The notes: generated from the sequence alone by a model not told the origin. DNA of 37,732 nucleotides from Bacteroidales bacterium (GCA_017561155.1 JAFZDP010000009.1:1-37732); one strand, 5' to 3'; shown: positions 5,999 through 13,275, counted from the first letter of the stretch. Translations and numbers: made by a program.

Positions 5999-7729
5999 AT
6001 GAAACGGATGAGTTTTTCGAAGAAGATAGCACGTGTTTTTGATGATAATCTGAAAACACGTCAATGGGAGAATATTATAGATTATACAATAATAGGGCTT
6101 ATTGTAATAAGCAGTATAGAGGTATTCCTATCAACTTTTCCGGATATATCGGACAAGTATGGTCATATACTACATTTTGTAGATGTGTTTACCACCATAG
6201 TATTCACTATAGAAGTAACACTGAGAATATGGTTTGCCGATGTGGTGAATGAGAAGTATAAAGGTTTTAAAGGCAGACTGAAGTACTGTTTCAGTTTTTA
6301 TGGGATAATAGATATTTTATCTACCTATCCGTTCTATCTCAATTTTATAATGCCAGTACCTTACAACGCTCTTAAGATATTAAGAATAGCACGTTTGTTT
6401 AGGGTGTTTAGGTATATGAAATCATTTCGGTTGCTGTCCAATGCCATATCGTCCAAAAAGAGTGAACTGTTGATATCGTTTCAGTTTTTGGCTATCACCA
6501 CCATTATACTTTCGTTTATACTTTTCTTTGTGGAGCATACGGCACAACCCGAAGTATACGACAACGGAGTATATCCTATGGTGTGGGCTTTTGCCCAATA
6601 TATAGGCGACCCGGGTGGTTTTGCCGAATATCCTCCTGTTACATTTGCCGGACGATTGATAGCATGTATAGTGGGTGTGTTGGGTATAGCTATATTTGCC
6701 GTGCCGGCAGGGCTTGTAGGTTCGGGCTTTATGGAAGTGATAGAAAATGACCGAAAAGTGGAAAAGGATAAAGCAAATGTAGAAAAGTTGCGAGAAAGAT
6801 TTAAATTTACGCAATGCAGATATACTAAATTTATCCGCACCCCTCAATATGTTTCTCTTGCCACTATTCAAGAAAAAACATTAATGACAACCGAGGATAT
6901 CTTTGATGCAATAGCCTCGAGCGAAGAGTTTAGACTTAAAAACTTGGCGAAAACCAGACCTATCGAAGAACGTCCGAATGATAAACTTGTGGTTGAGCAT
7001 TTTCTTTTAAATCGTCCTTACGGAGGTATGATAGACCGCAAGTCGAAGGTAACGATTGTTTCAACAAGTAGTTTTACCGAGGTTTCGACAGGGCATGTGG
7101 CATATTATCTTGCAAAGATAGGTGGGTTTAATTATATAAGCAAAGAGATTGCCAATAAAGATAATGAAAAAGGGTCGTTGATTTCCTACTATAATATTCC
7201 TGAGGGTTTCACTTCTGAAAACTTTGAGCTATTTATGTCGGATTTGAATAAATTGTCGGCTTCGCCTGATAGTTGGGTAATATTTTTATTGTCGGCTTCG
7301 GGTGGCGAAGAGCCTGTTTATCCTACACAATTCCATTATATAATAGGAGGTAAAAAAGGAGAAGTGGATTACAGCGACCCTAATCTTACAGTAAAAGATA
7401 CCGCTACATTCGAAGCAATGTATAAAGAATTGTCCGAAAAAATTAAAGAAGCCTTTGGCTTGGATTCGGATGTACAACAATATCATGCCGGCACGAGTCC
7501 TAAGAATATAGCACGCCATGTGGGTACGCCGGATATGCGACCTAATGCTTTCACTATAAGGATAGCATGGAGCGTTACTTGTTGGGATTATAGGATAACT
7601 GCTATTTCGAAAGAAATGGCCGATATAATAAACAAACATATCGAACCCGAAAAAGAAAAAACAGTGTCGACCGAATTGACTACTCGCGTAGCCGGGAAGG
7701 ATTATGGGTATAACTTTTATAAGGAATAG
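5999..7729 (+). CDS. Six-TM voltage-gated-type ion channel with large C-terminal domain
   Basis: A 576-residue protein. Residues 29-245 form an ion-transport unit: S1 (29-48), S2 (57-78), S3 (98-118), an S4 with regularly spaced positive residues (KILRIARLFRVFRYMK, about 126-141), S5 (155-180), pore loop (190-210) and S6 (215-245). The pore reads WAFAQYIGDPGGFAEYPP. It sits where potassium channels have T-x-G-Y-G-D, but the canonical signature is absent; QYIGDPGG takes its place, so ion selectivity cannot be inferred. After a charged linker comes a cytosolic region of about 320 residues without membrane segments. It includes STSSFTEVSTGHVAYYLAKIGG, SWVIFLLSASGGEEP and RIAWSVTCWDYRI. I do not recognise this region; it could be ligand-sensing or enzymatic. 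The peptidase gene follows after 3 bases. Confidence 0.85.
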   Translation: MKRMSFSKKIARVFDDNLKTRQWENIIDYTIIGLIVISSIEVFLSTFPDISDKYGHILHFVDVFTTIVFTIEVTLRIWFADVVNEKYKGFKGRLKYCFSFYGIIDILSTYPFYLNFIMPVPYNALKILRIARLFRVFRYMKSFRLLSNAISSKKSELLISFQFLAITTIILSFILFFVEHTAQPEVYDNGVYPMVWAFAQYIGDPGGFAEYPPVTFAGRLIACIVGVLGIAIFAVPAGLVGSGFMEVIENDRKVEKDKANVEKLRERFKFTQCRYTKFIRTPQYVSLATIQEKTLMTTEDIFDAIASSEEFRLKNLAKTRPIEERPNDKLVVEHFLLNRPYGGMIDRKSKVTIVSTSSFTEVSTGHVAYYLAKIGGFNYISKEIANKDNEKGSLISYYNIPEGFTSENFELFMSDLNKLSASPDSWVIFLLSASGGEEPVYPTQFHYIIGGKKGEVDYSDPNLTVKDTATFEAMYKELSEKIKEAFGLDSDVQQYHAGTSPKNIARHVGTPDMRPNAFTIRIAWSVTCWDYRITAISKEMADIINKHIEPEKEKTVSTELTTRVAGKDYGYNFYKE

Positions 7730-7732
7730 ATA

Positions 7733-8473
7733 ATGGAATTGCTAAAAAGATTATATGCCATAAATAGCAAATCGGGTAGGGAGGACGAGATAAAGAGATT
7801 TATTCTGTCCTCTCTTTCCCATATAGCTTTGGATATAAAAGAAGATGAATTTGGTAATTTATTTATTACCAAAGGAAAGGCTGAAGTATATCCTTGTGTG
7901 GCGGCACATTTGGATGAGGTGCATATGCCGTCTGCGCGTATTATTGTGGAAATTCCTCCAACTATATGTGCCGTAAACACAGAAGGAACAAGGGTAGGGT
8001 TGGGCGCTGATGATAAAAACGGTATATGGATAGCATTGAAATTGTTAGAAGAACACGAGTGTATAAAAGTAGCCTTGTTTGTAGAAGAAGAAAAAGATGG
8101 CGAAAAGGCCGGCTGCAGAGGATCTAAAGCATGCGATTTGGCTTGGTTTGATAATGTTGGATATATCTTGCAATGCGATAGAAAAGGTGCCAACGATTAT
8201 ATAGTACAGGCAAAGGAAACTCCTCTTTGCGATTACGACTTTATACCTACAGAACTTCTTAGAAAGTATAAATATTGGCCGGTGAAAGGTGGCAATACCG
8301 ATGTGGCAGCTTTGAAACGACGTGGCTTTGACAAACCTTGTTGCAATATCAGTTGCGGATATTATAATGCTCACAAAAGCGAAGAATACACAAATATAGA
8401 CGAACTAAAGAATTGTTTAAACTTTGTGTCGGATATAATCACATACTATAAAAACATAGATAATAATATTTAA
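7733..8473 (+). CDS. M20/M42-type di-metal aminopeptidase-like protein
   Basis: A 246-residue zinc-peptidase-like protein, shorter than typical M20/M42 enzymes (about 350 or more), so the lid domain is reduced. The metal and catalytic pattern is complete by motif: H59 and D61 in AAHLDEVH, the bridging D93 in GLGADDKNG, the general-base pair at EEE 118-120 before KAGCRGS, D149 in QCDRKG, and H214 in YYNAHKSEEY. The segment GGNTDVAALKRRGF fits a substrate-binding loop. No signal peptide is seen, so it should act in the cytosol on peptides or on a small amide. It starts 3 bases after the channel gene and ends 21 before the second channel. This tight placement suggests that it processes a channel, a neighbour peptide or a signal molecule; that is inference. 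Confidence 0.85.
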   Translation: MELLKRLYAINSKSGREDEIKRFILSSLSHIALDIKEDEFGNLFITKGKAEVYPCVAAHLDEVHMPSARIIVEIPPTICAVNTEGTRVGLGADDKNGIWIALKLLEEHECIKVALFVEEEKDGEKAGCRGSKACDLAWFDNVGYILQCDRKGANDYIVQAKETPLCDYDFIPTELLRKYKYWPVKGGNTDVAALKRRGFDKPCCNISCGYYNAHKSEEYTNIDELKNCLNFVSDIITYYKNIDNNI

Positions 8474-8494
8474 ATCAATTACTTTAAATAGAAT

Positions 8495-9286
8495 ATGCGA
8501 CAAAAAATATCAGAATTGTTTCTCAACGATAAGATTATACTTACATTTATCATAGCCAATGCCGCTATTATTTTTGCACAAGAAAGTGGGGTCGATCAGC
8601 CTTGGCTTTTCTATTTGGATATATTTATCACAATGGTTTTTGTGGTGGAAATGATAGTGAAACACTATAAATATGGCGTAAAAAACTATTGGAAAGATGC
8701 ATGGAACAGGTTGGATGGCGTTTTGGTAATATTGTCGTTGCCATCGCTATTGGAGATATTTGTGCCTACGGGAATAAATATATCGTTTATATTGTCGTTG
8801 CGAGTACTTAGGGTATTCAAGTTTTTTAGAATCATAAAGTTCTTCCCTCATATCGATGAGCTATCGAAGGGAATAAAGCGAGCAATAAAGGATTCGTATA
8901 GCGTATTCTTTGGTTTTATAATTGTTATCTTTATCTTTGCCCTGCTCAATTGTTCGTTGTTTGCCAAGGCTGCTCCGGAATATTTTGGCACACCATTGGA
9001 TTCTATATATACGGTTTTTAAACTGTTTACGGTAGAGGGGTGGTACGAGATACCCGAAGTAATAACGGATTATTATTCCGCTTCGCCATTCATAGTCAAT
9101 ATTGTTAAGTTGTACTTTTCGTTATTGCTTATAGTGGGAGGTATAATAGGGTTGTCGCTTGTAAACTCGGTATTTGTAGATGCCATGGTAAGCGATAACA
9201 ATGACGAACTGAACAAGGAAGTAGAACGCCTGCATAAAAAGATAGACCTTCTTACCGAGAAGATAGACGAACTGCAAAAGAAGTAG
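8495..9286 (+). CDS. Bacterial voltage-gated sodium-channel-type protein (BacNaV-like)
   Basis: A 263-residue single-domain six-TM channel of the length usual for bacterial Nav channels. S4 carries R103, R106, K109, R112 and K115 at every third position (SLRVLRVFKFFRIIKFF), the voltage-sensor pattern. The pore helix and filter read FKLFTVEGWYEIP; TVEGW (179-183) stands where NaChBac/NavAb have TLESW, so the filter glutamate and tryptophan are kept but Leu-Glu-Ser has become Val-Glu-Gly. S6 is SLLLIVGGIIGLSLVNSVFVD. After S6 a C-terminal coiled coil (LNKEVERLHKKIDLLTEKID) matches the tetramer-forming tail of the family. It closes the accessory cluster; the palindromic hairpin 9303-9371 follows. 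Confidence 0.88.
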   Translation: MRQKISELFLNDKIILTFIIANAAIIFAQESGVDQPWLFYLDIFITMVFVVEMIVKHYKYGVKNYWKDAWNRLDGVLVILSLPSLLEIFVPTGINISFILSLRVLRVFKFFRIIKFFPHIDELSKGIKRAIKDSYSVFFGFIIVIFIFALLNCSLFAKAAPEYFGTPLDSIYTVFKLFTVEGWYEIPEVITDYYSASPFIVNIVKLYFSLLLIVGGIIGLSLVNSVFVDAMVSDNNDELNKEVERLHKKIDLLTEKIDELQKK

Positions 9287-9302
9287 TGTTTTGTAATAAA
9301 AT

Positions 9303-9371
9303 AACTTCTAAAAATCGTTTTGTAGGTAGTTCGTTCTAATAAACTTACCAGCTATACGATTTTTAGAAGTT
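9303..9371. terminator. 16-bp perfect hairpin between convergent genes
   Basis: AACTTCTAAAAATCGT (9303-9318) pairs perfectly with 9356-9371. A second, bulged helix forms in the loop (GGTAGTT with AACTTACC). It lies between the convergent stops at 9286 and 9403, so it can act as a bidirectional terminator. The arm sequence CTTCTAAAAAT recurs at 16006-16020 and at the ends of the MITE-like element at 37412-37606, so it may instead be a repeat-derived palindrome. Confidence 0.6.
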
Positions 9372-9402
9372 TCTGTTATAGGATGGGATTATTTTATCTG
9401 TG

Positions 9403-9762
9403 TTATTCAAAGTCGTCTCTTTCTACAAGCAGTATTGCATTCTGAGGTACTATGTAGTATTTCTCTCCATTGTATTTGATTTCGGTAGCACCTTTTTGTA
9501 AGAATATAGCCAAATCGCCTGTTTTTACTTGTAGTGGTAAGTAGTTTGTATTTTTATTTTGGGGATTCCATGCTTCTCCATCGTCGAATGAAGGTAATGC
9601 ATAGCCCGGACCACATTTAAGGATATATCCTTTTTGTATTTCTTCTTTCTCTTTGTAGCCGGCAGGTAAGTATAGGCCGCTTTTTGTTTTGTCGGCACCT
9701 CCTATAGGTTTTATCAAAACTCTGTCGCCTATTACAATAAGCTTATCCAAATCTATTTTCAT
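9403..9762 (-). CDS. GroES-family co-chaperonin paralogue
   Basis: A 119-residue protein with the chaperonin-10 signature: VIGDRVLIKPIGGADKTKSGLYLP at residues about 10-33 and a central EIQKGYILKCGPG. It is longer than the usual GroES (about 95) because of an insertion around FDDGEAWNPQNKNTNYLPLQ, and the mobile loop does not look like that of the main groES. A second, divergent GroES-like gene of this kind, away from groEL, is common in Bacteroidota. It could cap GroEL or have another partner. It is 19 bases downstream of meaB on the same strand and is likely cotranscribed with it. Confidence 0.85.
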   Translation of the reverse strand: MKIDLDKLIVIGDRVLIKPIGGADKTKSGLYLPAGYKEKEEIQKGYILKCGPGYALPSFDDGEAWNPQNKNTNYLPLQVKTGDLAIFLQKGATEIKYNGEKYYIVPQNAILLVERDDFE

Positions 9763-9781
9763 ATATAGTATTCTTTATTGT

Positions 9782-10894
9782 CTATTTTTTAGATATGTTC
9801 TCAAAGTATAGCTCTATTAGCTGTTCGGCAGCTTTATATCCACTTACTTTGTCGCTTAGGATGTTTTCTTTAGCCTTTGCCAATTCTTCTATTATGGTAT
9901 TTTCTCCGTAAAAATGTTCACGAAGTGAAGCATCGATTGTTTCGTACAGTATTCTGATGTTTTGTTTTTGGCGTTTTTGGTAGAAATATCCATTACCTTT
10001 TGTAAATGCAACATAGTCCATTACGTTGTTCCAAAGTTCCTCTATACCCATACTGGTGTAAGCCGAACTTAGTATTACCTTAGGTAGCCATCCCGATTCC
10101 GGCATTGGAAATAGGTGTAAAGCATTGCGATATTGTGTAGCAGCCAATTCCGATTTTGTCTTGTCTATATCCGATTTGTTTATGGCTATCATATCGGCCA
10201 TTTCCATTATACCACGTTTTATGCCTTGTAGTTCGTCGCCGGTATTAGCAAGTTGTAATAGTAGGAAAAAGTCTACCATCGAGTGTGCAGCAACTTCCGA
10301 TTGTCCTACTCCTACGGTTTCTACTATTATGATGTCGAATCCTGCAGCTTCGCACAAAAGTATGATTTCTCTTGTTTTTCTAGCTACGCCACCTAACGAA
10401 CCTGCACTTGGTGAAGGACGTATGAAGGCATTGGGATCGGTAGATAGGGCTTCCATTCTTGTTTTGTCACCAAGTATACTGCCTCCTGAGCGTTCGCTAC
10501 TAGGGTCTATTGCCAATACGGCAACTTTGTGGTTGTGCGATGTAAGCATGGTGCCCAATGTTTCTATTGTTGTACTTTTTCCTGCTCCGGGTACTCCGGT
10601 TATTCCTAAGCGGATAGATTTGCCGGAGTAGGGTAGGCATCGTTCTATGATAGCTTGTGCTTTGTCTTGATGTGCAGGTAGTGTGCTTTCTACCAAGGTT
10701 ATTGCTCTACTTAAAAGGGTTCTGTTGCCTTCAAGTATACCGGCAACGAGTTCTTCAACAGTAGGCTCTGCTTTTTTCATTGCTTTTACTCTCGATAAGT
10801 ATGCATTGTTTACAATATCCGGTTGTTGAATACCTTTCTGTACATTTAGTGCAGATTCGTAGTCGAAATTACTATGTAGTCTTTTGTCTTCCAT
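9782..10894 (-). CDS. meaB: Methylmalonyl-CoA mutase-associated GTPase MeaB
   Basis: A 370-residue GTPase of the MeaB/ArgK family. The G1 loop GITGVPGAGKS is at 97-107, IDPSSERSGGSILGDKTRM is the family-specific switch region (129-147), VETVGVGQSE is at 191-200 (G3 region) and the base-recognition NKSD at 239-242. MeaB-type GTPases load and protect the adenosylcobalamin cofactor of methylmalonyl-CoA mutase. The mutase genes are not next to it here, but a PduO-type cobalamin adenosyltransferase lies at 33679-34230. A promoter with TATTTTTGC lies at 11045-11053, leaving a leader of about 140 nt without a recognised riboswitch. Confidence 0.95.
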   Translation of the reverse strand: MEDKRLHSNFDYESALNVQKGIQQPDIVNNAYLSRVKAMKKAEPTVEELVAGILEGNRTLLSRAITLVESTLPAHQDKAQAIIERCLPYSGKSIRLGITGVPGAGKSTTIETLGTMLTSHNHKVAVLAIDPSSERSGGSILGDKTRMEALSTDPNAFIRPSPSAGSLGGVARKTREIILLCEAAGFDIIIVETVGVGQSEVAAHSMVDFFLLLQLANTGDELQGIKRGIMEMADMIAINKSDIDKTKSELAATQYRNALHLFPMPESGWLPKVILSSAYTSMGIEELWNNVMDYVAFTKGNGYFYQKRQKQNIRILYETIDASLREHFYGENTIIEELAKAKENILSDKVSGYKAAEQLIELYFENISKK

Positions 10895-11044
10895 AATCTT
10901 GTTGTTATAGTGTAAAAAGGATATTTTTTTGCAGTATTGAGTCCTTTTTTACTAGGTTAATTGTATTGTTGCCGATGCAGTAATATGTTTATTATTAACT
11001 GTTTTTGCTTGTTATTGTTGTTTTGCTTGCTTATGCATCGTATT

Positions 11045-11053
11045 GCAAAAATA
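11045..11053 (-). promoter_or_regulatory. Promoter of meaB
   Basis: On the minus strand TATTTTTGC matches TAnnTTTG plus C. The region upstream is T-rich (GTTTTC near the -33 position). The distance to the meaB ATG is about 150 bases. Confidence 0.55.
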
Positions 11054-11161
11054 CAACAATAATTTGAAAACTTGCTATACTATAGGTAAAATAATTTTTC
11101 TTTGGTATTATGTTTTTGTATGAGTGGTTGTAAATTCTTGGTGCAACGATTTTTGTTGAAT

Positions 11162-11193
11162 AATAAAAGGGGTACAGATGCACCCCTTTTATT
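11162..11193 (-). terminator. Terminator of the ECF sigma gene
   Basis: AATAAAAGGGGT (11162-11173) pairs perfectly with 11182-11193 around an 8-nt loop, giving a GC core flanked by A and T runs. It is symmetrical and can work in both directions; on the minus strand it follows the stop at 11252. Confidence 0.8.
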
Positions 11194-11251
11194 TATTATT
11201 ATTCGTTACGTATATAAGGAAATATAAAACTTTCGGTTGTAGCAATCACTA

Positions 11252-11851
11252 TTATAACTCAAGTGATACGTTGTTGTCTTTAGCCAGACGTCGCAAATTT
11301 ATTACTGCATATCTCATTCTGCCCAATGCAGTATTTATGCTCACACCGGTTTTGGCAGCAATATCTTTAAAGTCGTATTTACCATAATGTCTTAGTATAA
11401 CAACACGACGTTGTTCTTCCGGAAGTTTCTTTATTAGCTTTCGTACATCACGACGTATCTGAGTGCGAATCATTTTTCTTTCAGCATTATCGTCAGGAAC
11501 ACGCAAAGTATCCATTATATCAAAATCGTTACGACTAGATACCATCGGCATTTTATTTATTCTACGAAAATGATCTACTATCAAGTTGTGAGCAATACGC
11601 ATTACCCAATGTATAAACTTGTTTTCGTCTTTATATAATCCCGAATTTATAGTATGAACAACCTTAAAGAAGGTGTCTTGAAATATATCGTCTGCTATAT
11701 CCTTATCTTTTACAACTGAAAATATATAGCCATAAACTTTACTTTGATGACGTGCTAACAACGTCTCAAAATCTGAATAATTACCATTTCTATAACCTAA
11801 TATAAGCTCATTATCTGTAAGCTGTCTGGTGGTTATTGTTTCGTTAGTCAT
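11252..11851 (-). CDS. RNA polymerase ECF-type sigma-70 factor
   Basis: A 199-residue sigma factor with region 2 (residues about 22-95: YRNGNYSDFETLLARHQSKV, DIADDIFQDTFFKV, FIHWVMRIAHNLIVDHFRR) and region 4 (about 135-190: LPEEQRRVVILRHYGKYDFK, IAAKTGVSINTALGRMRYAV). No extracytoplasmic or anti-sigma partner gene is adjacent, unlike the SusCD-linked ECF systems. The start is unusual for this organism because a full Shine-Dalgarno sequence (TAGGAGGTAGT directly before the ATG) is present, suggesting strong or specially controlled translation. The promoter lies at 11939-11947 and the terminator at 11162-11193, so it is monocistronic. Confidence 0.93.
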   Translation of the reverse strand: MTNETITTRQLTDNELILGYRNGNYSDFETLLARHQSKVYGYIFSVVKDKDIADDIFQDTFFKVVHTINSGLYKDENKFIHWVMRIAHNLIVDHFRRINKMPMVSSRNDFDIMDTLRVPDDNAERKMIRTQIRRDVRKLIKKLPEEQRRVVILRHYGKYDFKDIAAKTGVSINTALGRMRYAVINLRRLAKDNNVSLEL

Positions 11852-11852
11852 A

Positions 11853-11862
11853 CTACCTCCTA
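11853..11862 (-). promoter_or_regulatory. Strong Shine-Dalgarno sequence of the ECF sigma gene
   Basis: On the minus strand the start codon at 11851 is preceded by AGGAGGTAGT, a near-complete anti-16S match. Most starts in this window show only an A-rich leader, so this site stands out. Confidence 0.7.
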
Positions 11863-11938
11863 CTATTTTAAATTAAAGAATAGTTGTGTTCTCGATAATC
11901 TTCAGTTTTTGTGAATAATTTATTTTATATTTTCGAGT

Positions 11939-11947
11939 GCAAAAATA
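11939..11947 (-). promoter_or_regulatory. Promoter of the ECF sigma gene
   Basis: TATTTTTGC on the minus strand; a TTTG-like box (ATTTTGGC) lies a little over 20 bases upstream. The distance to the start codon is about 90 bases. Confidence 0.6.
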
Positions 11948-12350
11948 CATTATTTTTTTGATATTGCCAAAATATTTTTTTATTTTTTTCGTAGTAGAGA
12001 TATTGTTTATCTTTGGTTGGTACTTAGAATTTGTTGATTATTAATATTGTAAATGTATTTTGAAATGGGAGAAAAAACTTAGATTTATTATTGATTTTTT
12101 GCTATAGATATCTATTTTTGCTGCAAGTTTACTATCGTTTTCGTCAAAAAAAACGGTATACATAAGCAAAAAAACTAATTGCTCAATAATTCTATTGTTA
12201 TCTTTCAACTTGAAATTGCCAAATAGGATAAATACTATATATTGCAATGTCCCATAACCTTTAAGTGCTGTGGGACATATTATTGTTGACCGCTTAATTT
12301 AGTATCCCTTCGGTATTCATGTCTACTAATATGTCGTAGTCAATGTTTTT
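11948..12350. other. Gene-free AT-rich region
   Basis: About 400 bases without a convincing gene. A minus-strand frame of 68 codons (12041-12247) has low-complexity AT-rich codons and no promoter and is not accepted. A hairpin with ATGTCCCA at 12247-12254 and TGGGACAT at 12271-12278 may end transcription of the DUF1232 operon. Confidence 0.5.
12247..12278 (-). terminator. Possible terminator of the DUF1232 operon
   Basis: An 8-bp perfect stem with a 16-nt loop, about 70 bases after the last small gene (minus strand). AT-rich flanks follow, but there is no clean T-run. Confidence 0.35.
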
Positions 12351-12455
12351 CTATTTTATTCTCTCAAATCCACGTTCGGCAAGTTTCTTGCCGGTCATGG
12401 CAGCCAATAAACCTATAGCTACCAATATTGCCCCTTTTACTACATTTTCATTCAT
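12351..12455 (-). CDS. 34-residue membrane mini-protein
   Basis: The minus-strand frame from ATG at 12455 to TAG at 12351-12353 encodes MNENVVKGAILVAIGLLAAM then TGKKLAERGFERIK. It has one hydrophobic helix (VVKGAILVAIGLLAAM) followed by a basic tail, the shape of a single-span membrane mini-protein with a cytosolic tail. It lies 12 bases after the 53-residue gene and is probably the third gene of the DUF1232 operon. There is no homologue known to me; the call rests on composition, spacing and the absence of other features. Confidence 0.5.
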   Translation of the reverse strand: MNENVVKGAILVAIGLLAAMTGKKLAERGFERIK

Positions 12456-12467
12456 GATTTCAATCGT

Positions 12468-12629
12468 TTAAAATAAATCTATTATATCATCTACAAAATC
12501 TTCTATCTTGTCGGCAATAACTTCTGATATGTCATCAAATACCGGAAGTAATTTTTTCATGCCGTTTACCACCATATCTAAGTTGTCGTTGCCCGTAGAT
12601 ATGTGTGTGTCGTCTACCCCTTCAAACAT
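12468..12629 (-). CDS. 53-residue acidic mini-protein
   Basis: The minus-strand frame from ATG at 12629 to TAA at 12468-12470 encodes 53 residues: an Asp/Gly/Asn-rich start (MFEGVDDTHISTGNDNLDMV) and an acidic amphipathic helix (LLPVFDDISEVIADKIEDFV). It starts 13 bases after the stop of the DUF1232 gene. It is strongly acidic, opposite to the basic tail of the 34-residue protein downstream. A role as partner of the DUF1232 protein is possible, from adjacency only. Confidence 0.55.
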   Translation of the reverse strand: MFEGVDDTHISTGNDNLDMVVNGMKKLLPVFDDISEVIADKIEDFVDDIIDLF

Positions 12630-12642
12630 AGCTATTATGGTA

Positions 12643-12972
12643 TTAATATTCCTTATACTTTTTTAAATCCGATGCCAACTTGCTTACAGCAGCTGTAATA
12701 ATAGCCACATCGTCGAGTAATCCTATTATCGGAGTAAAATCAGGCACTGCATCTACAGGACTTATCATGTATATTAACGCACCTATTGCTATTGCTTTGC
12801 CAGCCCATGGAGCATTGGGATCTTTTATAAAACGATATAGTTGCATTACCTTGTCCCACACTTCGACAAGTTTGCCTTTTTTCATTCCGTTTATGTTTTC
12901 ATCTATGCGTCTGATGTCGCTTTCCGATGCATTGTTGCTCATATCTCTGAACAGTTCTTCTTTGTTTGCCAT
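12643..12972 (-). CDS. DUF1232 / YkvA-family protein
   Basis: A 109-residue protein with the DUF1232 block at about 45-85: LYRFIKDPNAPWAGKAIAIG, then ALIYMISPVDAVPDFTPIIG with LLDDVAII, including the diagnostic Y-x-x-x-P-x-D-x-x-P-D. The N-terminal 40 residues are charged and helical. DUF1232 proteins are small, membrane-associated and of unknown function; the hydrophobic block is probably inserted in the membrane. It heads an operon with two mini-genes. The promoter is at 13003-13011, and a TTGCGACA direct repeat shared with the zinc-ribbon operon lies 36 bases upstream of it. Confidence 0.9.
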   Translation of the reverse strand: MANKEELFRDMSNNASESDIRRIDENINGMKKGKLVEVWDKVMQLYRFIKDPNAPWAGKAIAIGALIYMISPVDAVPDFTPIIGLLDDVAIITAAVSKLASDLKKYKEY

Positions 12973-13002
12973 AGTTTTAATTTATTATTTTATTTTTATG
13001 GT

Positions 13003-13011
13003 GCAAAATTA
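13003..13011 (-). promoter_or_regulatory. Promoter of the DUF1232 operon
   Basis: TAATTTTGC on the minus strand matches TAnnTTTG plus C. The start codon is 30 bases downstream. Confidence 0.65.
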
Positions 13012-13047
13012 TGTCGAATTTTCTTATTGTAGTGCTACTTTGGAATA

Positions 13048-13068
13048 TTGTCGCAGATTTGTCGCAAA
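13048..13068 (-). promoter_or_regulatory. TTGCGACA direct-repeat operator, copy 1
   Basis: On the minus strand TTTGCGACA is followed after four bases by TGCGACAA. The element ends exactly 36 bases before the TA of the DUF1232 promoter. A copy with 19 of 21 matching bases lies at 14310-14330, in the same orientation and at the same 36-base distance from the promoter of the zinc-ribbon operon. It is therefore a likely binding site of a shared regulator, placed where an activator would sit. Confidence 0.65.
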
Positions 13069-13208
13069 CAATAGTAGCGTGTTTTATTCGCTTGATATTG
13101 AGATAAAGAGATTTGTATCACTAATTATGGTAGAAATCATATTCGAATTTTGAAATGCCTCAAAAGATGTTTTTTTGAGAATTTGCCCGATAATTGAATA
13201 AAAACTCG

Positions 13209-13217
13209 TAACTTTGC
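13209..13217 (+). promoter_or_regulatory. Promoter of the first UDG-like gene
   Basis: TAACTTTGC matches TAnnTTTG plus C. A TTTG lies at 13182-13185, 23 bases upstream. The ATG at 13276 follows about 60 bases downstream. Confidence 0.6.
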
Positions 13218-13275
13218 AACGCTTTTGAATGGATGTTCAAGCAAAATAAAGTAGCGATATTATAGTGTGAACAAT

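Larger units (their letters stand above)
10895..11251. other. Intergenic region between meaB and the ECF sigma gene
   Basis: It holds the meaB leader and promoter (11045-11053) and the terminator of the ECF sigma gene (11162-11193). I see nothing gene-like in the rest; a short plus-strand frame at 11178 overlaps the terminator and the antisense of the sigma gene. Confidence 0.6.

Noticed and set aside
10125..10631. 168-codon plus-strand frame
   Set aside because: Antisense to the well-supported meaB gene.
10895..11044. Cobalamin riboswitch in the meaB leader
   Set aside because: The leader is about 140 nt and no B12-box or conserved core is visible.
12041..12247. 68-codon minus-strand frame
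   Set aside because: Low-complexity AT-rich DNA, no promoter, no recognisable motif, ends near a hairpin.
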